NCBI GenBank assembly: GCA_015075175.1
Contig: JABTUV010000012.1
Coordinates: forward strand, 1 to 64,000
Length of the DNA stretch: 64,000 bases
Direction of reading: 5' to 3'
Source of the DNA: a bacterium
Lineage (GTDB): Bacteria; Hinthialibacterota; Hinthialibacteria; H5-UNCL2
Shown here: positions 8,878 through 17,605 of the stretch, piece by piece
Layout of the letters: each line of letters opens with the position of its first letter
Position numbering within the stretch: the stretch's first letter is position 1
Notes under the pieces: generated by a model
What the model saw: the letters and a program-made list of their open reading frames with translations, nothing else
What the model was told of the DNA's origin: nothing
The model's database searches: none
Program-made: the position numbers and the translations under genes

Positions 8878-9978
8878 TCACGATGTCTTGACCCGCGCCC
8901 GGCAGGTGATCCCGCTCGGTTCCGTGTGCAGCCACAAGAGCTCCAAGCCGCCCTCGCGCACCCAGCCTTCCACCTCTTCGGGCGTGTGGCGGTGCGCGTA
9001 GGCAGGATGATACCAGTCGAAATTGACCAGGTTGTTCTCTTCAAAATCAAAACTATCGTTCCAGAAACACTTGACCACGTGGTCGTAGATCAACCGCTGC
9101 ACGTCATAGCGTCCCGCCGCGATGCCCAAAGGCGGGATCGGCTCGCTGATCTCGATTTCAGCACGGAGCCGCGAGAGCGCCCGGCCCAAGGAAGTAATCG
9201 CGCGACAGGCCTCCCAGCACTCCTCGACCGGCATCTTGGTCATGCGCTCGCGCAGAAAGTCGTCGGCGAACTCGCGCAACGGCGCCTTCCTGGCGTACAC
9301 GTAAAAGGCGATCTCGCCGCCGGGCGCCAGCAACGGCAGGAGTGAACTGAGCGCCGCCCGCGTGTCCGGCGTGTGGTGCAAAACGCCCTCGCTGAAGATC
9401 AAATCGAAGGCGCCTCCCGCCAGCGGCGGACGCATGATGTCCCCGCACGACCCAGGCGTTGGGCAGGTCCTCCAGGTACCGGATGGTTTCGCTGACGCAG
9501 CGCGAGTACTCCAGGCCGACGACTTGGGCATGGGGCGCGGCGGCGGCGAAGTTGACGACCTCGCGGCCCAGCCCGCATCCGGCGTCCAGAATGGCCCGCC
9601 GGTTCTCCAGCGCCCCGCGTAACCCGCCTCGTCCTGCCATCCGTACTTACGCAGCAACCACTCGCGCATGAAGGCGCGCGTCCCCGCGTCCATGCCCCAC
9701 TCGGGCAGGCGCGTCCACTGGCGCCGAAACTCCCTGCACCTGCAGCGATTCCGCCCTGCGCCTTTGCTGCAAGGCAGTAATCGAGGCACGCCGTCAATGA
9801 CGGGATACGTCTGTCCGGCTTCGCTCACCAGCCGGCTATCATCCCAGTGAAGAGCGGTGCCGCTGACCGGACACGCCAGCAGCGGCGCCAACAAGGGTAA
9901 TTCTGCGGTGACTCTGGCATCGCTCCCGGTCCCATCAGGTTGAAACCGCAAGATAACCTGTGCCGACCATGCTGGCAA
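8878..9978 (-). CDS. SAM-dependent methyltransferase, core out of frame between two indels
   Basis: Residues about 30-45 (LLACPVSGTALHW ... YPVIDGVPRLLP) form a Trm112-like N-terminal domain. The C-terminal half reads FDLIFSEGVLHHTPDTRAAL and LLPLLAPGGEIAFYV, class I methyltransferase motifs II-III. Between about 9430 and 9610 the listed frame is nonsense, while another frame there gives ILDAGCGLGREVVNF and VVGLEYS, the missing SAM-binding motif I. Two compensating indels are therefore present, either real (inactive enzyme) or consensus errors. No convincing ATG or Shine-Dalgarno is seen; the TTG at 9978 is only the longest in-frame choice. Context suggests glycan methylation. Confidence 0.7.
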   Translation of the reverse strand: MPAWSAQVILRFQPDGTGSDARVTAELPLLAPLLACPVSGTALHWDDSRLVSEAGQTYPVIDGVPRLLPCSKGAGRNRCRCREFRRQWTRLPEWGMDAGTRAFMREWLLRKYGWQDEAGYAGRWRTGGPFWTPDAGWAARSSTSPPPRPMPKSSAWSTRAASAKPSGTWRTCPTPGSCGDIMRPPLAGGAFDLIFSEGVLHHTPDTRAALSSLLPLLAPGGEIAFYVYARKAPLREFADDFLRERMTKMPVEECWEACRAITSLGRALSRLRAEIEISEPIPPLGIAAGRYDVQRLIYDHVVKCFWNDSFDFEENNLVNFDWYHPAYAHRHTPEEVEGWVREGGLELLWLHTEPSGITCRARVKTS

Positions 9979-10574
9979 CCGGATTCCTCTGAAGTGCGCC
10001 CCCAGGAGGAGAGTCGCCGATTTTCCATGTGCTGCTCACGGGACAGTCACCGATTTTCCACGTAATGCTTGCGGATGAAGCGTCAACCCGCCTGAAAATC
10101 GGTGCCTGTCCTGAAAGACAGGCTTCCGGAGTGGTTGCGACAGAAAAAAGAACCGAGTCCTCGAGTAGCCGGTACTCCGGCGTATCGAGAGGACGGCCTC
10201 GATGCGACCAGACCGCCTCGGAGCCGAATCGGTTCTTATCCTCCACGGGTAAGACAGAGCCGCGTGAGGGACTGTCCCTTCTTCGTTTATCCCCCCCAGC
10301 CCCCCTTATTAAGGGGGGAGCCGATGGCCGCATTAAGATGGTTCTCAGCGTCCACGCCGGCCTTCGACTCCGCGCTTCGCGCTTCGCTCGGGCCCGTCGG
10401 GGTGGTTTATCGGCTTCGCTCAGGCCTGTCGGTTGATGTTTAAGTAGGCGCTCAGCCACCCATCGGCTCCAGGCATCGCCGCGCCGGTCTTTGCCATTGA
10501 CAGGTCTCCCCGCCCGGATAGGATAGGGCTTCATTTCCAGAACAGAGGTTCTGTTCGCGCGAGGTCGTGCAGCG
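9979..10574. repeat. Gene-free spacer filled with dispersed repeats
   Basis: No gene is supported here. Visible are two near-identical copies of gtc(g/a)ccgattttcca at 10013-10030 and 10046-10063; a composite repeat at about 10150-10275 with tcgagtagccggtactccgg and cgtatcgagagg, which resembles, inverted, the 54410-54672 spacer; a CCCCC/GGGGG palindrome at 10291-10320; and at 10365-10440 the 'cttcgctc(a/g)g(g)cc(t/c)gtcgg' type repeat in two copies. It separates the minus-strand and plus-strand halves of the glycan locus, so promoters for both may lie here. Confidence 0.75.
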
Positions 10575-11558
10575 ATGGCGGAACTGGCGGACGCAAGAGT
10601 GCTCGTGATCGGCGGAGCCGGTCTGATCGGCTCCCATCTGGTGGAAGAACTGCTGTCGGAACCCGTCAAAGAGGTCGTGGTCTACGACAACTTCTGCCGG
10701 GGAACGCGGGAGAACCTGGAGGAGGCCCTGGGGGACCCGCGCTGCTCCATCTACCCCGTCGGCGGCGACATCAACCAGACGGACATCCTGAGCAGCGCCG
10801 TCGAGGGCAAGGACGTCGTGTTTCATCTGGCCGCGCTGTGGCTCTTGCAGTGCTACGAGTACCCCCGCGCCGCCTTCCAGGTCAACGTCGAGGGGACCTT
10901 CAACGTACTGGAGGCCTGCGTGCGCCACAAAGTCAAGCGCCTGGTTTACTCCTCGTCCGCGTCAGTTTACGGCGACGCGCTGGAAATCCCCATGACGGAA
11001 GACCATCCCTTCAACAACAAGACGTTTTACGGGGCGACCAAGGTGGCGGGCGAGCAGATGGCACGGGCCATGCATCATCGTTACGGCTTGGACTACGTGG
11101 GCCTGCGCTACATGAACGTGTACGGGCCGCGGCAGGACTATCACGGCGCCTACGTGGCCGTGATCATGAAAATCCTGGACCGCATCGACGCGGGCCTGCC
11201 GCCCATCGTCTACGGCGACGGCAGCCAGTCCTACGATTTCATCTACGTGCGCGACGTGGCGCGCGCCAACGTCTGCGCCGCCAAGAGCGCGGCCACCGAC
11301 AGGTTCTACAACATCGGTTCCGGCGTGAAGACCTCGATCAAGGAGCTCTGCGAGCTCCTCTTGGAGCTGACCGGCTCCAGTCTCTCCATCCAGTATGCGC
11401 CCGAGGGCCAGACGTTCGTCACCCATCGCATCGGCTCGACGCAGGCGGCGGAGCGGGACCTCGGCTTTTCGGCCACGACCCAGTTGCGGGACGGTCTGCG
11501 GGAACTCATCGCCTGGCGCAAGGCGCACATCCAACGCACGCGGGCGGCGGTGGTATGA
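10575..11558 (+). CDS. NAD-dependent sugar epimerase/dehydratase (extended SDR)
   Basis: The 327-aa protein starts with a Rossmann nucleotide site VLVIGGAGLIGSHLVEELL (GxxGxxG). It has the active-site Ser-Tyr-Lys pattern, YSSSASVYG followed by FYGATKVAGEQ (YxxxK), and an NDP-sugar site region with LRYMNVYGPRQ and YGDGSQSYDFIYVRDVARA. This is the GalE/RmlB-type family acting on UDP- or dTDP-sugars in the cytoplasm. It overlaps the following aminotransferase by ATGA. An epimerase or dehydratase next to an aminotransferase and an acetyltransferase suggests synthesis of an N-acylated amino sugar; the substrate is not determinable. GAGG lies about 11 bases before the ATG. Confidence 0.88.
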   Translation: MAELADARVLVIGGAGLIGSHLVEELLSEPVKEVVVYDNFCRGTRENLEEALGDPRCSIYPVGGDINQTDILSSAVEGKDVVFHLAALWLLQCYEYPRAAFQVNVEGTFNVLEACVRHKVKRLVYSSSASVYGDALEIPMTEDHPFNNKTFYGATKVAGEQMARAMHHRYGLDYVGLRYMNVYGPRQDYHGAYVAVIMKILDRIDAGLPPIVYGDGSQSYDFIYVRDVARANVCAAKSAATDRFYNIGSGVKTSIKELCELLLELTGSSLSIQYAPEGQTFVTHRIGSTQAAERDLGFSATTQLRDGLRELIAWRKAHIQRTRAAVV

Positions 11559-12703
11559 GCCTGTCTCCCATCCCGATCACGCGGCCCTGGATGGGCGAGG
11601 AGGAAGTGGCGGCCTGCCGCGACCCCATTCTTTCGGGGTGGATGTCGCAGGGGCCCAAGGTCGCCGAGTTCGAGCGGCGCTTCGCCGACTACGTCGGCGT
11701 GCCCCACGCCGTCGCCGTCACCTCCTGCACTACCGGCCTGCACCTGGCCCTGATCGCGGCGGGCGTGGGTCCGGGCGATGAAGTCCTGGTACCCTCGTTC
11801 ACCTGGGTCGCCACGGCCAACGCGGTACTTTACGTGAACGCCACGCCGGTTCTCTGCGACATCTCGCTGGAGAGCTTTAATCTCGATCCCGCCGACGCGG
11901 AAGCCCGGATCACCGAGCGCACGCGCGCCATCCTGCCGGTGCATCTGTTTGGGCTTCCCGCGCCCATGGACGAAATCCACGCGCTGGCGGACAAGTACAA
12001 CCTCAAGATCGTGGAGGACGCCGCCTGCTCGCTGGGGGGAGTCTATCGCGGCACGCACACGGGCGCGTGGGGCCATCCGGCGGCATTCAGCCTGCATCCG
12101 CGCAAGAGCATCACGGTCGGCGAGGGGGGGATGGTGACGACCCATTCGGAGGAGCAGTACGTCCTCTTGCAGATGCTGCGCTCGCACGGGGCGGCGGTTT
12201 CGGACCTGGAGCGCCACAGCAAGGGCGAGGGGGGGCTCCCGTCTTTTGGAGTACTCGGTTACAACTATCGCATGACGGACCTTCAGGCGGCGGTGGGCCT
12301 CGTGCAGATGCAGCGGCTGCCGGAAATCATGGCGCGGAGACAGGCTCGCGCCCGCCGCTACGACCAGGCGTTCGGCGACTTGCCTCACCTGGCGACGCCC
12401 AAGGTCCCGGAGGGATGCGTTCACGGCTATCAGAGTTACGTCTGCTTGCTTTCGGAGGATGCGCCCATCGGTCGGGATGCGCTGATGCGCGAACTGTCGG
12501 CGGACGGCATCGCCACCCGCCCGGGCACGCACGCCGTGCACATGCTGGACTACTACCGCAAGCGGTTCGGCTATCGAACAGAGGACCTGCCGGCCAGCGC
12601 CGCCGCCGCCGAGCGCAGTCTGGCCATACCCCTATTTCCCACCATGACCGACGAGGAGCAGGAGCGCGTGATCGCCGCCATGCGGGCGCGGCTGGGAGGC
12701 TGA
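11555..12703 (+). CDS. DegT/DnrJ/EryC1-type PLP sugar aminotransferase
   Basis: The 382-aa protein starts at the ATG overlapping the epimerase stop; the frame is open further upstream but only as a shadow of that gene. Family landmarks are VTSCTTGLHLAL, VPSFTWVATANAV, the EDAAC segment, the PLP-lysine motif SLHPRKSITVGEGGM (Lys forms the internal aldimine) and the C-terminal LDYYRKRFGY. Such enzymes transfer an amino group from glutamate or glutamine to a keto-NDP-sugar. All catalytic landmarks are present. It is co-transcribed with the epimerase and with asnB, which starts 6 bp after its stop. Confidence 0.9.
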   Translation: MSLSPIPITRPWMGEEEVAACRDPILSGWMSQGPKVAEFERRFADYVGVPHAVAVTSCTTGLHLALIAAGVGPGDEVLVPSFTWVATANAVLYVNATPVLCDISLESFNLDPADAEARITERTRAILPVHLFGLPAPMDEIHALADKYNLKIVEDAACSLGGVYRGTHTGAWGHPAAFSLHPRKSITVGEGGMVTTHSEEQYVLLQMLRSHGAAVSDLERHSKGEGGLPSFGVLGYNYRMTDLQAAVGLVQMQRLPEIMARRQARARRYDQAFGDLPHLATPKVPEGCVHGYQSYVCLLSEDAPIGRDALMRELSADGIATRPGTHAVHMLDYYRKRFGYRTEDLPASAAAAERSLAIPLFPTMTDEEQERVIAAMRARLGG

Positions 12704-12709
12704 TCCGGC

Positions 12710-14605
12710 ATGTGCGGCATTGCCGGCGTGGTGAATCTTCGCGGCGAGCCGGTCGATCCGCGCTGGCTGCCGCCCATGGCGCGCGCCATGTCCCACCGCG
12801 GCCCCGACGACGAGGGCGTCTGGTCGCGCGACAACCTCGGCCTGGCCCATCGCCGCCTTTCCATCATCGACCTGTCCGCGCGCGGCCATCAGCCCATGCA
12901 CCTGCACGCCTCCGAACTCACCATCGTCTACAACGGGGAGATTTACAACTTTCGCGAGCTGCGCGCCGAACTTCGCAAGCTGGGCCGCCACTTCGACTCG
13001 GCGAGCGACACGGAAGTGATCCTCCATGCTTACCACCAGTGGGGACCGGCGTGCGTCGAGCGCTTCAACGGCATGTTCGCCTTCGCCCTCGCCGACCTGC
13101 GCCGGCGGGTGCTGTTCCTGGCGCGGGACCGCTACGGCGTCAAACCGCTCTATCTCTGGAACGACGGGACCTGGTTCGCCTTCGCCAGCGAGATCAAGGC
13201 GCTGCTCACCCTGCCCATGATCTCCGCTCGGTTGGACTCCGCCGCCCTGGTGGAGTACTTCACCTTTCAGAACATCTACGGGACGCGCACGCTGTTTGCG
13301 GGAGTTTCAACGCTGCCGCCCGCGACCACCCTGACGCTGGACCTATCCACGGGAGCGGAGACGCGCCGCAAGTACTGGGACTGGAACTTCGCGCGTCGCA
13401 AGCGGGCGCTCTCGTTCGAGGAGGCCTGCCGCGAGGTCCGCGACACTTTCGAGGATGCCGTGATGCGGCAGTTGGTGTCCGACGTGGAGGTCGGCAGCTA
13501 TCTCTCGGGGGGCATGGACTCCGGCTCCATCGCCGCCGCCGCCTCGCGGCAGATTCCCAATCTGCTCACTTTCACCGGCGGCTTCGACATGGCGCACGTG
13601 TCGGGGTTGGAGCTGGCGTTTGACGAGCGCGAACCGGCCGAGAAAATGGCGGGCGCGCTGGGGACGCAGCACTACGAGCGGGTGATGTACAGCGGCGACA
13701 TGGCGCGGGTGCTGCCGCGCGTGGTCTGGCACATGGAGGACCTGCGCGCCGGTATGTGCTGGCAGAACTACCTGGTCTCCTTTCTGGCCAGCCGCTTCGT
13801 GAAGGTGGTCTTGGGCGGCACGGGCGGGGACGAGAGTTTCGCCGGCTATCCCTGGCGCTACGCGCACCTATTGCGCGACGCCCATCCGCGCGAGGCGCTG
13901 GCGCGCTATTTCCGCTACTGGCAGCGGCTCGTGCCGGTCCAGGAGCATCGGGATTTCTTCACGCCGGAAGTATTGCGCCACGCCCCCGATGTGCGCGCCG
14001 GCTTCGACGCCGTCCTGGGCGACGGCCTGCCTTCCGGCGAACGCTGGAGCCCCGACGAGGCCCTGGCGGTCGCCCTGGCCTTCGAGGCGCGCACTTTTCT
14101 TCCCGCCATTCTGCTCGTCGAGGATCGCGTCAGCATGGCCCACGGCCTGGAGTCGCGCGTCCCCTTTCTGGACAACGAGGTCGTCGATCTGGCCGAGACC
14201 CTACCCGTCGATTATCTCATCTCCGATCTTCCTGCGTTGGTCCGACAGGCCGCGACGTTGGACGGCGACGTCGCCTTTTCGTCCAGCCAGGGCAAATACG
14301 TCCTGCGCGCCGCCATGCGCGGCCTCTTGCCCGAAGAAATCCTCGAGCGCAAAAAGCAGGGCTTCTCACCGCCGGACCGCAGCTGGTACCAGGGGCCTAC
14401 CATGAACTACATTCGGGACGTGCTCCTTACCGATGCCTGTCTGAACGCGGGTTTCATTCGTCCCGAGGCGATTCATCGCGTCGTGGACGAGCACGTAGAG
14501 GGAAGAAGAAATCATCGTCTGCTGATCTGGTCGCTCTTGTGCGTGGAGTGGTGGAGGAGGATTTTTCTGGAGAACCGGTCGTTTGCCGATCTGTCACCAT
14601 CGTAA
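12710..14605 (+). CDS. asnB: Glutamine-hydrolysing asparagine synthase-like amidotransferase
   Basis: The 631-aa protein begins MCGIAGVV, giving the Cys2 nucleophile of an N-terminal nucleophile glutaminase after Met removal. The first ~200 residues hold the class II glutaminase (HRGPDDEG, YNGEIYNFRELR, RDRYGVKPLY). The C-terminal synthetase domain has the PP-loop SYLSGGMDSGS and LGGTGGDESFAGYP and is complete. AsnB makes asparagine, but homologues inside polysaccharide loci often amidate uronic acids or peptides attached to glycans, which fits here. A Shine-Dalgarno gggagg overlaps the end of the aminotransferase gene. Confidence 0.88.
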   Translation: MCGIAGVVNLRGEPVDPRWLPPMARAMSHRGPDDEGVWSRDNLGLAHRRLSIIDLSARGHQPMHLHASELTIVYNGEIYNFRELRAELRKLGRHFDSASDTEVILHAYHQWGPACVERFNGMFAFALADLRRRVLFLARDRYGVKPLYLWNDGTWFAFASEIKALLTLPMISARLDSAALVEYFTFQNIYGTRTLFAGVSTLPPATTLTLDLSTGAETRRKYWDWNFARRKRALSFEEACREVRDTFEDAVMRQLVSDVEVGSYLSGGMDSGSIAAAASRQIPNLLTFTGGFDMAHVSGLELAFDEREPAEKMAGALGTQHYERVMYSGDMARVLPRVVWHMEDLRAGMCWQNYLVSFLASRFVKVVLGGTGGDESFAGYPWRYAHLLRDAHPREALARYFRYWQRLVPVQEHRDFFTPEVLRHAPDVRAGFDAVLGDGLPSGERWSPDEALAVALAFEARTFLPAILLVEDRVSMAHGLESRVPFLDNEVVDLAETLPVDYLISDLPALVRQAATLDGDVAFSSSQGKYVLRAAMRGLLPEEILERKKQGFSPPDRSWYQGPTMNYIRDVLLTDACLNAGFIRPEAIHRVVDEHVEGRRNHRLLIWSLLCVEWWRRIFLENRSFADLSPS

Positions 14606-14844
14606 TCGTGACCGCGATCGTGAATGGTACTCGTGCCATTTCGAAAACGGCGGCGCGGATGCGCGAGCGCCTATGGCCCCCCCTTCAGGCAGCTGGGCCG
14701 GCTCCACGAGGGAGGCAGGCAAGCGGGGCAAGAGGCGCCCGCCGCTCCGACGCACTGAAAGGCGCGGGGACCGCCGCCGGCATCGCATTTTCATCCTTTT
14801 GCGGTAGAGGCAAAGCCTCATGGGAGACTGGTGCGGATGGAGCT

Positions 14845-15019
14845 GTCATTTCGACCGCGGCCCGCTGTCATTTCGACCGCAGCCCGCTGTCATTTCGACC
14901 GCGGCCCCCTGTCATTTCGACCGCGGCCCCCTGTCATTTCGACCGCAGGGAGAAATCTTTCTCGCAGTTATCGCGGGGCGGGTACGATGCAGAAGATTTC
15001 TCCCTGCGGTCGAAATGAC
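14845..15019. repeat. Tandem 22-bp repeats ending in an inverted pair
   Basis: Five copies of gtcatttcgaccgc start at 14845, 14867, 14889, 14911 and 14933, exactly 22 bp apart. The last is extended by agggagaaatc and is matched by an inverted 25-bp partner at 14995-15019. Flanks at 14606-14625 and 15020-15090 carry hexamer-like 'attccgagcacg' runs. No gene is seen in 14606-15103. The same inverted-pair element occurs at 34694-34780. Confidence 0.85.
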
Positions 15020-15103
15020 AGCTACGATTCCGAGCACGATTGCGGCTACGATTCCGAGCACGATTACTGTTAAGATTACGAGCACGGTTTTGACGGCGGT
15101 TCC

Positions 15104-16612
15104 ATGATTCTCGTAGTTGCCCTCTGCCTATTGGCCTTTTCGTTGCTGTGCCTGCTCTATCCCCGCTGGCACGCGCGGCAGTATGGCGCGGACGCCTGGT
15201 ATTTCCTGGCGGCGGCGGAGGAGATGCGCCGGCGTCCACGCTGGGAACTCGTGCTGCCTTACTTCATGCTCGACATCCCGCAGCAATGGTACCCGCCCGG
15301 TTTCACCGCGCTCTTGGCGCTTTTTTCAGCGCAAGGACTGCGGCGTTGGTTCTGGCTCATCAACCCGGTACTGGACAGCCTGCACCTGGCGCTCCTGCTT
15401 GGGGTCGAGGCGATGCTCCTCGCCGATTGGCGGTTCCTGCTCTTGGCGGGATTGCTCTATCGCCTCAGTCCCACTCTGATCGATCAGTACTCGAACCTGA
15501 ACAGCCGCGGCATCGGCTCCATCTTGTTTTCCGGGTTGATGCTGGGACTGGCGGCCGCCGCGCTCGGCCGTCCGTGGGGATACGCGGTTGCCGTCGTAAT
15601 GGTCGCCGCGCTGTGCCTGACGCATAAGCTGACGCTGCAGGCGTTCTTTGGCGTGGCGCTCCTGGGGACTCTCGTCCATCCGTCGATCCTCTGGCTGCCG
15701 GTACTCCTGGCCGGCGTGGCGCTGGCGTGGATGGTCAGTGGCGGCTTCTACTGGAAGGTACTCAAGGGCCATTGGGACATTCTGCGGTTTTGGCGGCGCA
15801 ACCTGCACCGACTCGGCGCGCACCAGGTCTTTCACTCGCCCCTGCCCGAATACGCGCGCGACGGTTGCGACGCGGGACTCAGCTATCCGCCCGGTCTCGC
15901 CGGTTGGACCAAGCTGGTGCGCTTCTTCATCGGCAACAGCTGGCTGCTCCTGGCCCTGCCGCTGCTCTTTCTCTTTCCCTCGCCGCGGCCGATCTTTCAG
16001 TTTCTCTCGTTCTGGGCCTGGAGCGTGTACCTGGTCGGCTTCGTCGTCACGTTCGCGCCGCCGCTGCGGTTTCTGGGAGAGGGTTACAAGTATCTCAAGC
16101 TGGCGTACTTTCCCATGGCCTTGTGCCTGGCGGAGATCGCCCTGCGGCCCGGCCTGCCATGGTGGACGGACGGCTGGATTCTTGCCGTGCTGCTTCTCAA
16201 CCTGCGTTCTTGCTGGCGCTTGACCCGCGCCATCCGCAATGAGAAATTGATGGAGGTAGGCCGGCAGTTCGGTCATATCTTTGATTATCTGAAAGGGCAG
16301 GGCGACGTGGGCGTCTTGTGCCTGCCCGTCCACAGCGCGGACGCGGTCGCCTACCACACCGGCAAGCGAGTCTTCTGGGGCGCGCACAGCGCCGGTTTTG
16401 AAAAGATCGAGCCTTTCTTTCCGGTACTGAAAATGCGAGTTGAAGAATACTTCCGGCAGTATCCGCTGGATTACTTGTTGCTCCTGACAGACTACGCGCC
16501 GCCCGAGCACCTGGGCCTGTCACCCGATGAATTCGTGCCCGTGCTCGAGCAACCGCCGTATGTTCTCTATCACTACCGGCGTCGCGGCGACGGCAAAGCG
16601 AGGACGCGATGA
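15104..16612 (+). CDS. Multispanning membrane protein, GT-C-like
   Basis: The 502-aa protein starts with a hydrophobic helix and has about 9-11 membrane segments, ending in a soluble ~130-aa tail. An acidic, aromatic loop after the first helix (GADAWYFLAAAEEM and DIPQQWYPPGF) resembles the catalytic first loop of GT-C glycosyltransferases, which use polyprenyl-phosphate sugars in the periplasm. This is an inference from topology; no diagnostic motif was found. It sits between asnB and the acetyltransferase gene, overlapping the latter by ATGA, so it is probably part of the glycan locus. Confidence 0.65.
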   Translation: MILVVALCLLAFSLLCLLYPRWHARQYGADAWYFLAAAEEMRRRPRWELVLPYFMLDIPQQWYPPGFTALLALFSAQGLRRWFWLINPVLDSLHLALLLGVEAMLLADWRFLLLAGLLYRLSPTLIDQYSNLNSRGIGSILFSGLMLGLAAAALGRPWGYAVAVVMVAALCLTHKLTLQAFFGVALLGTLVHPSILWLPVLLAGVALAWMVSGGFYWKVLKGHWDILRFWRRNLHRLGAHQVFHSPLPEYARDGCDAGLSYPPGLAGWTKLVRFFIGNSWLLLALPLLFLFPSPRPIFQFLSFWAWSVYLVGFVVTFAPPLRFLGEGYKYLKLAYFPMALCLAEIALRPGLPWWTDGWILAVLLLNLRSCWRLTRAIRNEKLMEVGRQFGHIFDYLKGQGDVGVLCLPVHSADAVAYHTGKRVFWGAHSAGFEKIEPFFPVLKMRVEEYFRQYPLDYLLLLTDYAPPEHLGLSPDEFVPVLEQPPYVLYHYRRRGDGKARTR

Positions 16613-17292
16613 ACCACGAGACAACGCCGATCGTCATCCTGGGCACGGGCGGCAACTGCATCGACATTTTGGATACGCTGCTGGAGTTGAATCAGCTGGG
16701 AACGGAACGTTTCGAGTGCATCGGCTTTCTGGACGACGATGAGGAGAAGCAGGGGCGAGCCATTCACGGCGTCAAGGTCCTGGGCGGGCTGGACAGCGCG
16801 GGGCGGTATCCCGACGCGCGTTTTGTCTTCGGCATCGGCAGTCCGAACAACTTCTGGCGGCGCCCGGAAATCCTCGCCCGCACCGGGCTTGCGCCGGATC
16901 GGTTCCAGACCGTCATCCATCCCACCGCCAGCGTCTCGCGCCTTGCGCGGCTGGGGCGCGGCGTGGTGGTCTTTCAAAACGCGACCATCACGTCCAACGT
17001 GACCCTCGGCGACCACGTGTTGATTCTGCCCAACACCGTCGTCAGCCACGACGACGTGATCGGCGACTACACCTGCATCGCCGGCGGCGCGTGCATCTCG
17101 GGAGGCGTGACGGTGGGCCGGGCGTGTTATATCGGGACCAATGCCGCCATCATCGGCCACGTCACGATCGGGGACGGCAGCCTGGTGGGGATGGGAAGCG
17201 TGGTCTTGGAGGACGTCCCTCCCAACAGCGTGGTCGTCGGCAATCCCGCTCGCTTCCTGCGAAGCGTCCGCGAAGCGGACGCCCCCTCGTAA
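16609..17292 (+). CDS. NeuD/PglD-type sugar O- or N-acetyltransferase
   Basis: The 227-aa protein has an N-terminal Rossmann-like sugar-nucleotide domain (IVILGTGGNCIDILD, ECIGFLDDD). A left-handed beta-helix of hexapeptide repeats follows, about residues 105-215 (VVVFQNATITSNVTLGDH, VIGDYTCIAGGACISGG, GTNAAIIGHVTIGDGSLVG), ending in VVVGNPARFLRS. The family acetylates amino sugars or sialic-acid-like sugars with acetyl-CoA. The catalytic His lies in TVVSHDDVIGDY. It overlaps the preceding gene by 4 nt. With the aminotransferase and epimerase it suggests production of an acetamido sugar. Confidence 0.87.
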   Translation: MNHETTPIVILGTGGNCIDILDTLLELNQLGTERFECIGFLDDDEEKQGRAIHGVKVLGGLDSAGRYPDARFVFGIGSPNNFWRRPEILARTGLAPDRFQTVIHPTASVSRLARLGRGVVVFQNATITSNVTLGDHVLILPNTVVSHDDVIGDYTCIAGGACISGGVTVGRACYIGTNAAIIGHVTIGDGSLVGMGSVVLEDVPPNSVVVGNPARFLRSVREADAPS

Positions 17293-17374
17293 TCTTAATC
17301 TTAATCTTGCTCTTGCTCTTGCTCTTGCTCTTAATCTCGCTCTTAATCGCAATCTTGATCTTCCCCATTCCCCA
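17291..17374. repeat. Hexanucleotide run (taatct/tgctct), left arm
   Basis: About 14 imperfect six-base units such as taatct and tgctct immediately follow the acetyltransferase stop. The reverse-complement version lies at 17508-17573. Confidence 0.85.
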
Positions 17375-17507
17375 AACCGACCTGTAATGCCAGGGATGTC
17401 GGCGTCACCGCGCCCCAGGTGCAGTTGCATCCTCCGTGCCCGGCGATGCTCATCGCGGAGATGCTCGAGATCCCAGGGAAGGGTTGATTGGGTAGGAGAT
17501 GAAGGGC

Positions 17508-17573
17508 GAGATTAAGATTAAGCGCAAGAGCAAGATTAAGATTAAGATTAGGATTAAGATTAAGATTAAGATT
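17508..17573. repeat. Hexanucleotide run (agatta), right arm
   Basis: Runs of agatta-type units (gattaagattaagc, gattaggattaag) are in opposite orientation to 17291-17374. Together they could form one long hairpin. The spacer between the arms holds no gene. Confidence 0.85.
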
Positions 17574-17590
17574 ACCAGGCGGTCCGCCTC

Positions 17591-17599
17591 TGCTATACT
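17591..17599 (+). promoter_or_regulatory. Extended -10 promoter of dusB (leaderless)
   Basis: TGC followed by TATACT (17594-17599) is a TGn-extended -10 box, with TTACCA 16 bp upstream as a weak -35. The expected start of transcription, about 6-7 bp after the box, coincides with the ATG at 17606, and there is no room for a Shine-Dalgarno. Confidence 0.6.
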
Positions 17600-17605
17600 G
17601 ACCGC

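Noticed and set aside
10838-12703. A long frame fusing sequence inside the epimerase gene to the aminotransferase
   Set aside because: The first 240 codons are a shadow of the epimerase; the true start is the ATG at 11555 overlapping its stop.
14845-14957. Regularly spaced repeats that might be a CRISPR array
   Set aside because: The units are 22 bp apart with only about 8 nearly identical bases between 14-bp cores, the last leads into an inverted pair, and no cas gene is in the window.
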